Shown piece by piece: positions 31,013 through 39,503 of a stretch of 64,000 bases of DNA. The translations under genes were made by a program, and so were the position numbers. Location: positions 310,001 to 374,000 of the forward strand of contig JADJKB010000008.1 in NCBI GenBank assembly GCA_016706225.1. Direction: 5' to 3'. Positions within the stretch are counted from its first letter, which is position 1. Every line of letters starts with the position of its first letter. The notes below the pieces were generated by a model. It was not told the DNA's origin. It worked only from the letters and a program-made list of their open reading frames with translations, and did not search any database. The DNA comes from Myxococcales bacterium (GTDB lineage: Bacteria > Myxococcota_A > Polyangia > Polyangiales > Polyangiaceae).

Positions 31013-32120
31013 CCAACGCGAATGCCGGCCTTCTCGGCAAGCTCTCCTTTCTCGATCGGTACCTGACGCTCTGGATCTTCCTCGCGATGGGCCTGGGCGT
31101 CGCGCTCGGCTTCCTCGCGCCCGGCTTCACGACTGCGCTCAACAGCATGAGCGTGGGAACCACGTCGATTCCCATTGCCGTTGGCTTGATCCTGATGATG
31201 TACCCGCCGCTGGCGAAGGTCCGCTACGAGGAGCTGGGCAAGGTCTTCCGCAACAAGCGCGTGCTCACGCTGTCGCTGGTGCAGAACTGGGTCATCGGTC
31301 CGCTGCTGATGTTCGGGCTCGCCGTCGTCTTCCTGCGCGACAAGCCCGAGTACATGCTCGGCCTGATCCTCATCGGCCTCGCGCGCTGCATCGCGATGGT
31401 CATCGTCTGGAACGACCTCGCGAAGGGCGACACCGAGTACTGCGCGGGGCTCGTCGCGTTCAACTCGATCTTCCAGGTGCTGTTCTTCTCGGTCTACGCG
31501 TACTTCTTCGCGACGCTCTTGCCGACCTGGCTCGGCCTCGAGGGGGCCGTCGTTCACATCAGCATCGGCGAGATCGCGCGGAGCGTCGCCATCTACCTTG
31601 GCGTGCCGTTCGCTGCGGGGTTCCTGACGCGACGGGTCCTCGTGAGCGCGAAGGGACGCGACTGGTACGAGAAGACCTTCGTACCCCGCATCAGCCCGAT
31701 CACCCTCGTGTCGCTGCTCTTCACGATCGTCGTGATGTTCTCGCTGAAGGGCGAGGCCATCGTGGAGCTGCCGCTCGACGTCCTGCGCATCGCCGTCCCG
31801 CTGCTCATCTACTTCGTGGTGATGTTCGCGCTCTCGTTCTTCATGAGCCGGCGCGTGGGCGCGGACTACAAGCAGACCGTCACGCTCTCTTTCACCGCCG
31901 CCTCCAACAACTTCGAGCTCGCCATCGCGGTCGCCATCGCGAGCTTCGGCATCCACAGCGGCGCGGCCTTCGCCGCGGTCATCGGCCCGCTCGTCGAGGT
32001 GCCGGTGCTCATCGGCCTCGTGAACGTGGCCCTGTGGGCTCAGAGGCGCTTCTTCCCGAACACCCCGCTCGAGGTCGCGGCAGCCGCCTGCGCGGTCCCG
32101 AGCGCTCCCGAGAGTAAGGC

Positions 32121-32124
<4 letters not shown>
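31009..32124 (+). CDS. acr3: Arsenite efflux permease Acr3
   Basis: 371 residues with ten hydrophobic helices, the size and pattern of Acr3 (BART superfamily). Conserved features are 'GLILMMYPPLAKVRYEEL', Cys127 in 'ARCIAMVIVWN' and Glu330 in 'GPLVEVPVLIGL', corresponding to the Cys and Glu required in studied Acr3 proteins. 'FTAASNNFELAIAVAIA' is also diagnostic. It exports As(III) across the inner membrane, here probably with ArsA. Pairing of ArsA with Acr3 instead of ArsB occurs in other bacteria. Its stop overlaps the next start (ATGA at 32121). Confidence 0.96.
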
Positions 32125-32987
<863 letters not shown>

Positions 32988-32990
32988 CGC

Positions 32991-33686
32991 ATGCGCGCGC
33001 CTGCCTGGCTCCGACCCGTGACCGGAGAGCTGCTGGGCAGCGCGCTCCTCGTCGCGGTCATGTTCGGGTCGGGCGCGATCCGGGTGCAGCTCGGCGCCGG
33101 TACGATGGCGGGCGCATGGCTCGGCTCCATCGCGCTGGGGCTCGGCTACGGCTTTGTGCTCTGGTCCTTCGGCGGGCTCTCCGGAGCGCAGACGAACCCG
33201 CTCGTCACGCTCCTCGCGTCCGCCGTGGGCGATCAGCGCTGGAGCAGCGCGGCCGCACGGATCGTCGCGCAGCTCCCAGGGGCCACCGCCGCGACGCTCA
33301 TCGCCGCGCAGATCGGGCCGCTCTGGGCGAGCGGCGACACCGCCATCGCGGGCGCACGCGGTGTCGCGGAGGCCGTCGCCAGCTTCGGGTTCGTCCTCGT
33401 CGCGCTCGGCGTGGCGCAGCGTCGGGACATCAAGGTCCCGCTCGCCCTCGGCTCCTTCGCAACGGCGAGCTTCTGGATGACCGGCCACGCGACCGTGGGC
33501 AACCCGCTCCTGGTCCTCTCGTTCTTCGTGGTCCGCGGTGAGCACGACGCAGGTGGCCTGCTGATTGCGCTCGGCGGCGTGGTGCTCGGCGCGCTGCTCG
33601 CCGTCGCCGTCGCGCGGTTTCTCTTCCCGCGCGCTCGGGAGGCGGCGAGCTGCCTCCTGTTCGCCCCGCAGGGAGTCCGGCGATGA
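32991..33686 (+). CDS. Aquaglyceroporin-like MIP channel (AqpS-like) of the arsenic operon
   Basis: 231 residues, about six helices. It resembles the major intrinsic proteins found in ars operons, such as the S. meliloti AqpS, which lets As(III) flow out down its gradient. 'FGGLSGAQTNPLVTLLASA' carries the first pore motif and 'TGHATVGNPLLVLS' the second. Both NPA boxes read Asn-Pro-Leu (Asn69 and Asn171), which should widen or reshape the pore. It starts 3 bp after the ArsC-VOC stop, so it is cotranslated with the operon. Confidence 0.8.
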   Translation: MRAPAWLRPVTGELLGSALLVAVMFGSGAIRVQLGAGTMAGAWLGSIALGLGYGFVLWSFGGLSGAQTNPLVTLLASAVGDQRWSSAAARIVAQLPGATAATLIAAQIGPLWASGDTAIAGARGVAEAVASFGFVLVALGVAQRRDIKVPLALGSFATASFWMTGHATVGNPLLVLSFFVVRGEHDAGGLLIALGGVVLGALLAVAVARFLFPRAREAASCLLFAPQGVRR

Positions 33687-33698
33687 CGCCCGACGTTC

Positions 33699-34184
33699 GT
33701 GCCAGCAGGCATCGCCCTGCTCGCCTTGGGTGTCGCCGGGTGCCGTGGCGCGGCAGCCGAGCGTGACGCCTTCGCGCTCGAAGCAGGACGTGTCCGAAGC
33801 CTGACCCCGAAAGGCGGCCGAGTTGATGGCGCAGGCGACGTGGTACGGGAGCCGCTTCGCGTGAGCCAAGAGTGGCGGCTGGCACGCGAAACGGACTGGA
33901 TCTCTTTCAGCGCGGATGCGGCGAGCAGGCTCGCCGCGACGTATCGGTGCACCCCCGAGGCAGACACGCTGTCCTGCGCTCGACCGATCCCAGTTGACCA
34001 ACCCGGGCCTCCAGTGGAAAGCGCTCAACGTGAAGCGGCGCCTCGGCGTGGCCGTCGGCGACGGCGAACCGACCGAATAGTCGCTGTCCCGATGTCGAGG
34101 TTGCGCTTGTCGTTCACGTCGGCGACACGGGGACCGCGCGCGGCTCGGCAGGCGTTCAGGAGCAGCAAATCCGTAAGCCGCTGA
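33699..34184 (+). CDS. Short lipoprotein-like ORF, possibly damaged
   Basis: From GTG 33699 the frame starts 'MPAGIALLALGVAGC', a good lipobox, and continues with 'VSQEWRLARETDWISFSA'. ATG 33683 overlaps the aquaporin stop but is one frame off, so a one-base deletion near 33690 may have separated it. After about residue 115 the sequence becomes Arg-rich and unlike a protein, which suggests the real C-terminus was lost. Unknown function; probably the decayed last gene of the arsenic operon. Confidence 0.4.
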   Translation: MPAGIALLALGVAGCRGAAAERDAFALEAGRVRSLTPKGGRVDGAGDVVREPLRVSQEWRLARETDWISFSADAASRLAATYRCTPEADTLSCARPIPVDQPGPPVESAQREAAPRRGRRRRRTDRIVAVPMSRLRLSFTSATRGPRAARQAFRSSKSVSR

Positions 34185-34513
34185 ATCACGAGCTGGGAAA
34201 GTCGGCGTGGCACGGCGGTGCGAGCGACGGCCGCCGCGTCCTCGGCCTCCCGTGCCGCCCTGCGCTCGCGCAGGAGGAGCTTGATCATTTCTTGATGCCG
34301 GGCGGGCGCGGCTTGACCGCGCCGAGATCAGCGAGGCCGTACGAATCGGGGAACGGAGTCGCTCATGCGCTCGCCATCCATAAACGACCTGCTCGCGCGC
34401 TGCGCCGTCGTCGTTCTGGCAACGCCGCCAGCCGACGGAGCCTGTCGAACGGCATCACCAACTTTCACGACTTCGACGACAGGGCGACCACGTGGTTCTG
34501 AACGGAGTGACCC
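34185..34513. other. Intergenic stretch between arsenic and kdp operons, nothing recognised
   Basis: About 330 bp without a supported gene. A minus-strand open frame (34025-34288) and a plus-strand frame (34292-34501) are Arg/Ala-rich and match nothing I recognise. 'ggag' ten bases before ATG 34514 is the ribosome-binding site of the next gene. The kdp promoter should lie here, but no clear -35/-10 pair was found. Confidence 0.4.
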
Positions 34514-34828
34514 ATGACGCCCCTCTCATCTCGCCCTCGCCGGACTCTCGCGTGGCTCGGTGGAGCGCTGGTCCTCTTGGCTGCCGTCGTCGTGGTGTGC
34601 TTCATGAAGACGCGCCTGTCGCACGAGCTGTCGGAGCTTCCCGCCACCGAGCGCGCAGCCCTGTACGAGAGGACGCTCGACACGCTGCGCACGACCTGCA
34701 TGCAGGCGCGCGGACCGGAGGTGGCCGAGTACTGCCGCCAGCAGGCCGACTTCATCACGCTCTTTCCCGAGTGCGACGCTGAGTGCCGCGACCTCGCTGC
34801 GCGGTTCGCACCCGGACCGTCGCGCTGA
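34514..34828 (+). CDS. Single-pass membrane protein at the head of the kdp operon
   Basis: 104 residues. One transmembrane helix ('LAWLGGALVLLAAVVVVCFM') is followed by a ~70-residue soluble part with four Cys in 'TCMQARGPEVAEYCRQQADF' and 'PECDAECRDL', which could form two disulfides if periplasmic. Not a recognised family. It lies 10 bp ahead of a 26-residue membrane peptide and kdpF, so it is probably cotranscribed with the potassium pump. A role in Kdp regulation or assembly is only a guess. Confidence 0.65.
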   Translation: MTPLSSRPRRTLAWLGGALVLLAAVVVVCFMKTRLSHELSELPATERAALYERTLDTLRTTCMQARGPEVAEYCRQQADFITLFPECDAECRDLAARFAPGPSR

Positions 34829-34838
34829 GGAGCTATTC

Positions 34839-34919
34839 ATGGACATCCTCTTCATCACCATCATCTGCGGGTTCTTCCTGCTCACCTGGGGCTTCGTGCG
34901 CCTCTGCGAGAAGGTTTAG
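34839..34919 (+). CDS. 26-residue membrane peptide upstream of kdpF
   Basis: ATG 34839, preceded by 'gagga', to TAG 34919. The peptide is 'MDILFITIICGFFLLTWGFV' followed by RLCEKV: one hydrophobic helix and a short charged end. Similar tiny proteins occur just before kdpF in some proteobacterial kdp operons. It is 2 bp from kdpF, so translation is probably coupled. Function is unknown; it may be a second small KdpA-associated helix like KdpF. Confidence 0.65.
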   Translation: MDILFITIICGFFLLTWGFVRLCEKV

Positions 34920-34921
34920 CC

Positions 34922-35014
34922 ATGTCGCCACTGCTCATCCTCGGCGGCGCGCTCGCCGTACTTCTCCTCATCTACCTGGGCTTCGCGCTCCTCTATCCGG
35001 AGAAGATGTCATGA
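34922..35014 (+). CDS. kdpF: KdpF small subunit of the potassium-transporting ATPase
   Basis: 30 residues: 'MSPLLILGGALAVLLLIYLG' and then FALLYPEKMS, one transmembrane helix ending in the Pro-Glu-Lys typical of KdpF. KdpF stabilises the KdpABC complex. Its stop overlaps the kdpA ATG (ATGA at 35011-35014), which supports the assignment. Confidence 0.9.
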   Translation: MSPLLILGGALAVLLLIYLGFALLYPEKMS

Positions 35015-36753
35015 CCGCGAACACCATCCTGCAGTTCTCGGTCTTTTTCGTCGCGCTCGTCGCGCTCGCGCTTCGGCTCGGTTCGTACATGGCACGGGTG
35101 TACGCCGGCGAAGCCTGGCTCGCTCAGAGGGTGCTGGGGCCGATCGAGCGCCTCCTGTACCGTGTCGCGGGGGTGCGCCCCGACGAGGAGATGTCCTGGA
35201 AGCAGTACGCGGTCAGCGTTCTGGTCTTCAACCTGCTCGGCGCGCTGAGCGTTTACGTACTTCAGCGTCTGCAAGGCGCGCTGCCGCTCAATCCAACCGG
35301 CCTCGCCAACGTATCGCCCGAGGTGTCATTCAACACCGCCGTGAGCTTCGCGACCAACACGAACTGGCAGACGTACGGGGGCGAGACGACGATGAGTCAT
35401 CTCACGCAGATGCTCGGCCTCGCCGTGCAGAACTTCGTTTCGGCCGCGACCGGGATGGCCGTGCTCGTGGCCTTCATCCGAGGCTTCACCCGGCGCACGG
35501 CGGAGGGGCTTGGAAGCTTCTGGGTCGACCTGACCCGTTCGACGCTCTACGTACTCCTGCCGCTCTCGTGCGTGCTGGCGCTGCTGTTGGTCTCGCAAGG
35601 GGTCGTGCAGACGTTTTCCGGCTCCGCGACGGCGCGCCTGCTCGATCCGGTGACCGCCGAGAGCGGCACCATCGTCGACCAGACCCTCGCGCTCGGGCCC
35701 GCCGCGTCACAGATCGCGATCAAGCAACTCGGCACCAATGGCGGCGGCTTTTTCAACGTCAACTCGGCTCACCCTTTCGAGAACCCGACGCCGCTCTCGA
35801 ACTTCCTCGAGGTGCTCGCGATTCTGCTCATTCCGGCTGCGCTCTGCTTCAGCTTTGGCGCGCTGGTCAGGGACCGACGCCAAGGCTGGGCCGTGTTCGC
35901 TGCCATGCTCGCGGTCTTCATCCCGCTGCTCGTGGCCACGACCTGCTTCGAGCAAGCAGGCAACCCGCGCTTCACCGGCGAAGGTGTCGATCAGGCCACG
36001 TCCACGCTCTCCGCCGGCGGCAACATGGAGGGCAAGGAAGCCCGCTTTGGCATCGCCAACAGCGCGCTGTGGGCGACGGCCACCACGGCGGCCTCGAACG
36101 GCTCCGTGAACGCCATGCACGACAGCTTCACGCCGCTCGGTGGGCTCGTGCCGATGTGGCTGATGCAGCTCGGTGAAATCATCTTTGGCGGCGTCGGCTC
36201 CGGCCTCTACGGGATGCTGGTCTATGCGGTCATCGCCGTCTTCATCGCGGGCCTCATGGTGGGGCGCACACCGGAGTATCTCGGCAAGAAGATCGAGGCG
36301 TACGAGATGAAGATGGCGTCGCTCGTCATCCTGCTCCCGGCGGCCGCGGTCCTCATCGGCGCTGCCGTCGCGTGCGTCGTGCCCGCCGGCACTGCGCCGC
36401 TCGGCAACCCCGGAGCACATGGCTTCAGCGAGATCCTCTACGCTTTCTCGTCGGGAGCGAACAACAACGGGTCCGCTTTCGGAGGCCTCAGCGTCAGCGG
36501 CACGTTCTACGCGACGGCGATCGGCCTCTGCATGTTGATCGGGCGCTTCTGGGTGATCGTCCCGGTGCTCGCCATCGCCGGCTCCTTCGCCAAAAAGAAG
36601 CTCGTGCCTGCGAGCGCCGGGACCCTGCCCACACACACGCCGCTCTTCGTGGGCCTGCTCGTCGGGACCATCGTCCTGGTGGGCGCGCTCACATTCATCC
36701 CAGCGCTGGCGCTGGGTCCCATCGTCGAGCACCTCCAGCTGTCGGGCCGCTGA
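35011..36753 (+). CDS. kdpA: KdpA potassium channel-like subunit
   Basis: 580 residues, about ten helices. KdpA forms the K+-selective path of the Kdp pump. Selectivity-filter-like loops are recognisable: 'ATNTNWQTYGGET', 'LGTNGGGFFNVNSAHPFENP' and 'SSGANNNGSAFGGL', plus 'LSAGGNMEGKEARFG'. ATG 35011 overlaps kdpF. It is followed after 11 bp by kdpB. Confidence 0.97.
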   Translation: MTANTILQFSVFFVALVALALRLGSYMARVYAGEAWLAQRVLGPIERLLYRVAGVRPDEEMSWKQYAVSVLVFNLLGALSVYVLQRLQGALPLNPTGLANVSPEVSFNTAVSFATNTNWQTYGGETTMSHLTQMLGLAVQNFVSAATGMAVLVAFIRGFTRRTAEGLGSFWVDLTRSTLYVLLPLSCVLALLLVSQGVVQTFSGSATARLLDPVTAESGTIVDQTLALGPAASQIAIKQLGTNGGGFFNVNSAHPFENPTPLSNFLEVLAILLIPAALCFSFGALVRDRRQGWAVFAAMLAVFIPLLVATTCFEQAGNPRFTGEGVDQATSTLSAGGNMEGKEARFGIANSALWATATTAASNGSVNAMHDSFTPLGGLVPMWLMQLGEIIFGGVGSGLYGMLVYAVIAVFIAGLMVGRTPEYLGKKIEAYEMKMASLVILLPAAAVLIGAAVACVVPAGTAPLGNPGAHGFSEILYAFSSGANNNGSAFGGLSVSGTFYATAIGLCMLIGRFWVIVPVLAIAGSFAKKKLVPASAGTLPTHTPLFVGLLVGTIVLVGALTFIPALALGPIVEHLQLSGR

Positions 36754-36764
36754 AGGAGGAAACC

Positions 36765-38876
36765 ATGTCTGATTCCGCACATCACCCGAGACCGCTGTTC
36801 GAGCTGTCCATCGTTCGGCCGGCAATCGTCGATGCGTTCAAGAAGCTCGATCCCCGGTGCATGCTGAAGAAGCCCGTCATGTTCGTGGTGGAGGTCGGGA
36901 GCGCCTTCACGACGCTTCTGTTCGTCCATGCCGCGTTCACCGGACGAGGCGATGCCCATCCCGGCTTCATCCTAGCCGTGGCACTCTGGCTCTGGTTCAC
37001 GGTTCTCTTTGCAAACTTCGCCGAGGCGATGGCTGAAGGCCGCGGCAAGGCGCAGGCAGACACGCTCCGCAAGGCCCGCCAAGACGTGATCGCCAAGCGG
37101 CTCAGGCGCGGCGTCGAGCATACGGAGCAGCTGGCCGACCCGGCGCGCCGCGCTGACGCACTCGACGAGGTGGCATCGTCGTCGCTTCGCATCGACGACG
37201 TCGTATTCGTCGCCGCTGGCGAGTTGATCCCCGCCGACGGCGAGGTCATCGCGGGCGTCGCTTCGGTCGATGAGAGCGCCATCACGGGCGAGAGCGCACC
37301 GGTCATCCGGGAAAGCGGAGGCGACAGAAGCGCTGCGACCGGGGGCACGCGCGTCTTGTCAGACTGGCTCGTCATTCGTGTGACCACGAACCCTGGCGAG
37401 ACGTTCCTCGACCGCATGATCGCCATGGTCGAGGGCGCCAAGAGGAAAAAGACGCCCAACGAGATCGCGCTAGACATCTTGCTCGCGGCGCTGACCATCG
37501 TCTTCCTCCTCGCGACGGTTACGCTGCTCCCATTCTCGCAGTATGCGGTCGCGAGCTCCGGTCAGGGGAGTCCGGTGCCGCTCACCATCCTGGTCGCGCT
37601 CCTGGTGTGTCTGATCCCGACGACCATCGGCGGCCTTCTCTCGGCCATCGGCATTGCAGGGATGGACCGGATGATTCAGGCCAACGTCATCGCGACGTCC
37701 GGCCGAGCCATCGAGGCAGCAGGCGACGTCGACGTGCTGCTTCTCGACAAGACGGGCACTATCACGCTGGGCAACCGGCAGGCGACCGACTTCCTACCGG
37801 CCGATGGCGTCAAGGAGAGCGAGCTCGCGGACGCGGCGCAGCTCTCATCGTTGGCCGACGAGACCCCTGAGGGGCGCTCGATCGTCGTCTTGGCAAAAGA
37901 GAAGCACGGACTGCGCGGGCGGGAGGTGGAGGCGCTCGGCGCGACGTTCGTGCCGTTTACCGCGCAGACCCGTATGAGCGGTGTCGACCTCGGCGGGAGG
38001 AGGATCCGCAAGGGCGCGACGGACGCGATCGTCCGATTCGTCGAGGAGAGCCGTGGCACTTTCCCGGCGGAGGTCCGCGCGATCGTCGACGAGGTTGCCA
38101 AGCTGGGGGCGACGCCGCTCGTGGTCGCGGATGGCTCACGCGTGCTGGGCGTGGTCCAACTCAAAGACATCGTGAAGGGCGGGATCCGGGAGCGCTTTGC
38201 TGAGATGCGTCGCATCGGAATCAAGACCGTGATGATCACCGGCGACAACCCACTCACGGCTGCGGCGATCGCCGCAGAGGCCGGCGTCGACGACTTCCTC
38301 GCTGAAGCCACCCCCGAGGCGAAGCTCGCAATGATCCGGGACTACCAGCGGAAGGGGCACCTCGTCGCGATGACGGGTGACGGCACCAACGACGCCCCCG
38401 CGCTCGCTCAAGCGGACGTCGCGGTCGCGATGAACACCGGCACGCAGGCGGCGAAGGAAGCCGGGAACATGGTCGATCTGGACTCGAATCCGACCAAACT
38501 CCTGTCCATCGTCGAGATCGGCAAGCAGATGCTGATGACCCGCGGGGCTCTGACGACGTTCAGCATCGCAAACGACCTCGCGAAATACTTCGCGATCATC
38601 CCGGCGGCGTTCGTCGCGACCTATCCGGCGCTCGGCGCGCTCAACGTCATGCGGCTGCATTCACCGACGACGGCGGTGCTCAGCGCCGTCATCTTCAACG
38701 CGCTCATCATCATCGCGCTCATCCCGCTTGCGCTCCGGGGCATCCAGTACCGGCCCGCCCCCGCGCTCGCGCTTCTCCGCAGGAACATCCTCGTCTACGG
38801 CTTCGGCGGGGTCCTGCTCCCGTTTCCCTGCATCAAGCTCATCGACCTCGCGCTGACGGCGAGCGGCGTGAGTTGA
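36765..38876 (+). CDS. kdpB: KdpB P-type ATPase catalytic subunit
   Basis: 703 residues from ATG 36765 with a strong 'aaggagg' site. P-type ATPase marks: phosphorylated Asp328 in 'LLDKTGTITLGN', 'TGES' in the actuator domain ('ESAITGESAPVIRES'), and the hinge 'MTGDGTNDAPALAQADVAVA'. KdpB hydrolyses ATP to drive high-affinity K+ uptake through KdpA. Confidence 0.97.
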   Translation: MSDSAHHPRPLFELSIVRPAIVDAFKKLDPRCMLKKPVMFVVEVGSAFTTLLFVHAAFTGRGDAHPGFILAVALWLWFTVLFANFAEAMAEGRGKAQADTLRKARQDVIAKRLRRGVEHTEQLADPARRADALDEVASSSLRIDDVVFVAAGELIPADGEVIAGVASVDESAITGESAPVIRESGGDRSAATGGTRVLSDWLVIRVTTNPGETFLDRMIAMVEGAKRKKTPNEIALDILLAALTIVFLLATVTLLPFSQYAVASSGQGSPVPLTILVALLVCLIPTTIGGLLSAIGIAGMDRMIQANVIATSGRAIEAAGDVDVLLLDKTGTITLGNRQATDFLPADGVKESELADAAQLSSLADETPEGRSIVVLAKEKHGLRGREVEALGATFVPFTAQTRMSGVDLGGRRIRKGATDAIVRFVEESRGTFPAEVRAIVDEVAKLGATPLVVADGSRVLGVVQLKDIVKGGIRERFAEMRRIGIKTVMITGDNPLTAAAIAAEAGVDDFLAEATPEAKLAMIRDYQRKGHLVAMTGDGTNDAPALAQADVAVAMNTGTQAAKEAGNMVDLDSNPTKLLSIVEIGKQMLMTRGALTTFSIANDLAKYFAIIPAAFVATYPALGALNVMRLHSPTTAVLSAVIFNALIIIALIPLALRGIQYRPAPALALLRRNILVYGFGGVLLPFPCIKLIDLALTASGVS

Positions 38877-38888
38877 AAGGAGTCGTCG

Positions 38889-39476
38889 ATGTTCGCCACG
38901 CTACGTCCCGCAGCCTCCCTCCTCGCGCTCTTCACGCTGCTTACCGGCGTTGTTTATCCGCTGGCTGTCACCGGAGGCGCGCAGGCCCTCTTCCCGGCGC
39001 AGGCGAACGGTAGCCTCCTGAAAGCCAACGGGCAGGTCGTCGGATCTCGCCTGATCGGGCAGCAGTTCGACGACGTGCGGTACTTCTGGGGACGCCCCTC
39101 GGCGACCAAGCCGGGCGCCTACGACGCCGCGGCATCGACGGGCTCGAACTTCGGTCCAACGAACCCCGCGCTCGCCACGGCCGTGCGTGAGCGTGTAGCT
39201 GCCATCCGAACCGCGCATCCGGAGCGAGCATCGACGCTGGTCCCCGTCGACCTCGTGACTGCGTCGGGAAGCGGGCTCGACCCGCACATCTCACCTGCGT
39301 CTGCGCTCTACCAAGTGCACCGGGTGGCAGCGGCTCGGGGGCTGGCCCCGGACCGCGTCAGGTCCCTCGTACTCGACCACGTCGAGGGCAGGTCGCTCGG
39401 CGTCCTCGGCGAGCCGCGGGTGAACGTCGTTCTGCTCAACGTCGCGCTTGACGAACTGGCCCGAGGCGGCGCCTAA
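38889..39476 (+). CDS. kdpC: KdpC subunit
   Basis: 195 residues: one N-terminal helix ('ASLLALFTLLTGVVYPLAVT') and a periplasmic domain with 'SRLIGQQFDDVRYFWGRPSA', 'GSNFGPTNPAL' and 'SGLDPHISPASA', all KdpC signatures. 'aaggag' lies just upstream. It completes KdpFABC and is followed after 27 bp by the sensor kinase gene. Confidence 0.95.
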   Translation: MFATLRPAASLLALFTLLTGVVYPLAVTGGAQALFPAQANGSLLKANGQVVGSRLIGQQFDDVRYFWGRPSATKPGAYDAAASTGSNFGPTNPALATAVRERVAAIRTAHPERASTLVPVDLVTASGSGLDPHISPASALYQVHRVAAARGLAPDRVRSLVLDHVEGRSLGVLGEPRVNVVLLNVALDELARGGA

Positions 39477-39503
39477 CTGTACGAACGGGCGGAACTTTCA
39501 CGG

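Noticed and set aside
34025..34288. Minus-strand open frame of 87 codons beginning MIKLLLRERRAARE
   Set aside because: It has a plausible start but an Arg-rich unstructured end, no recognised domain and no ribosome-binding site I can defend.
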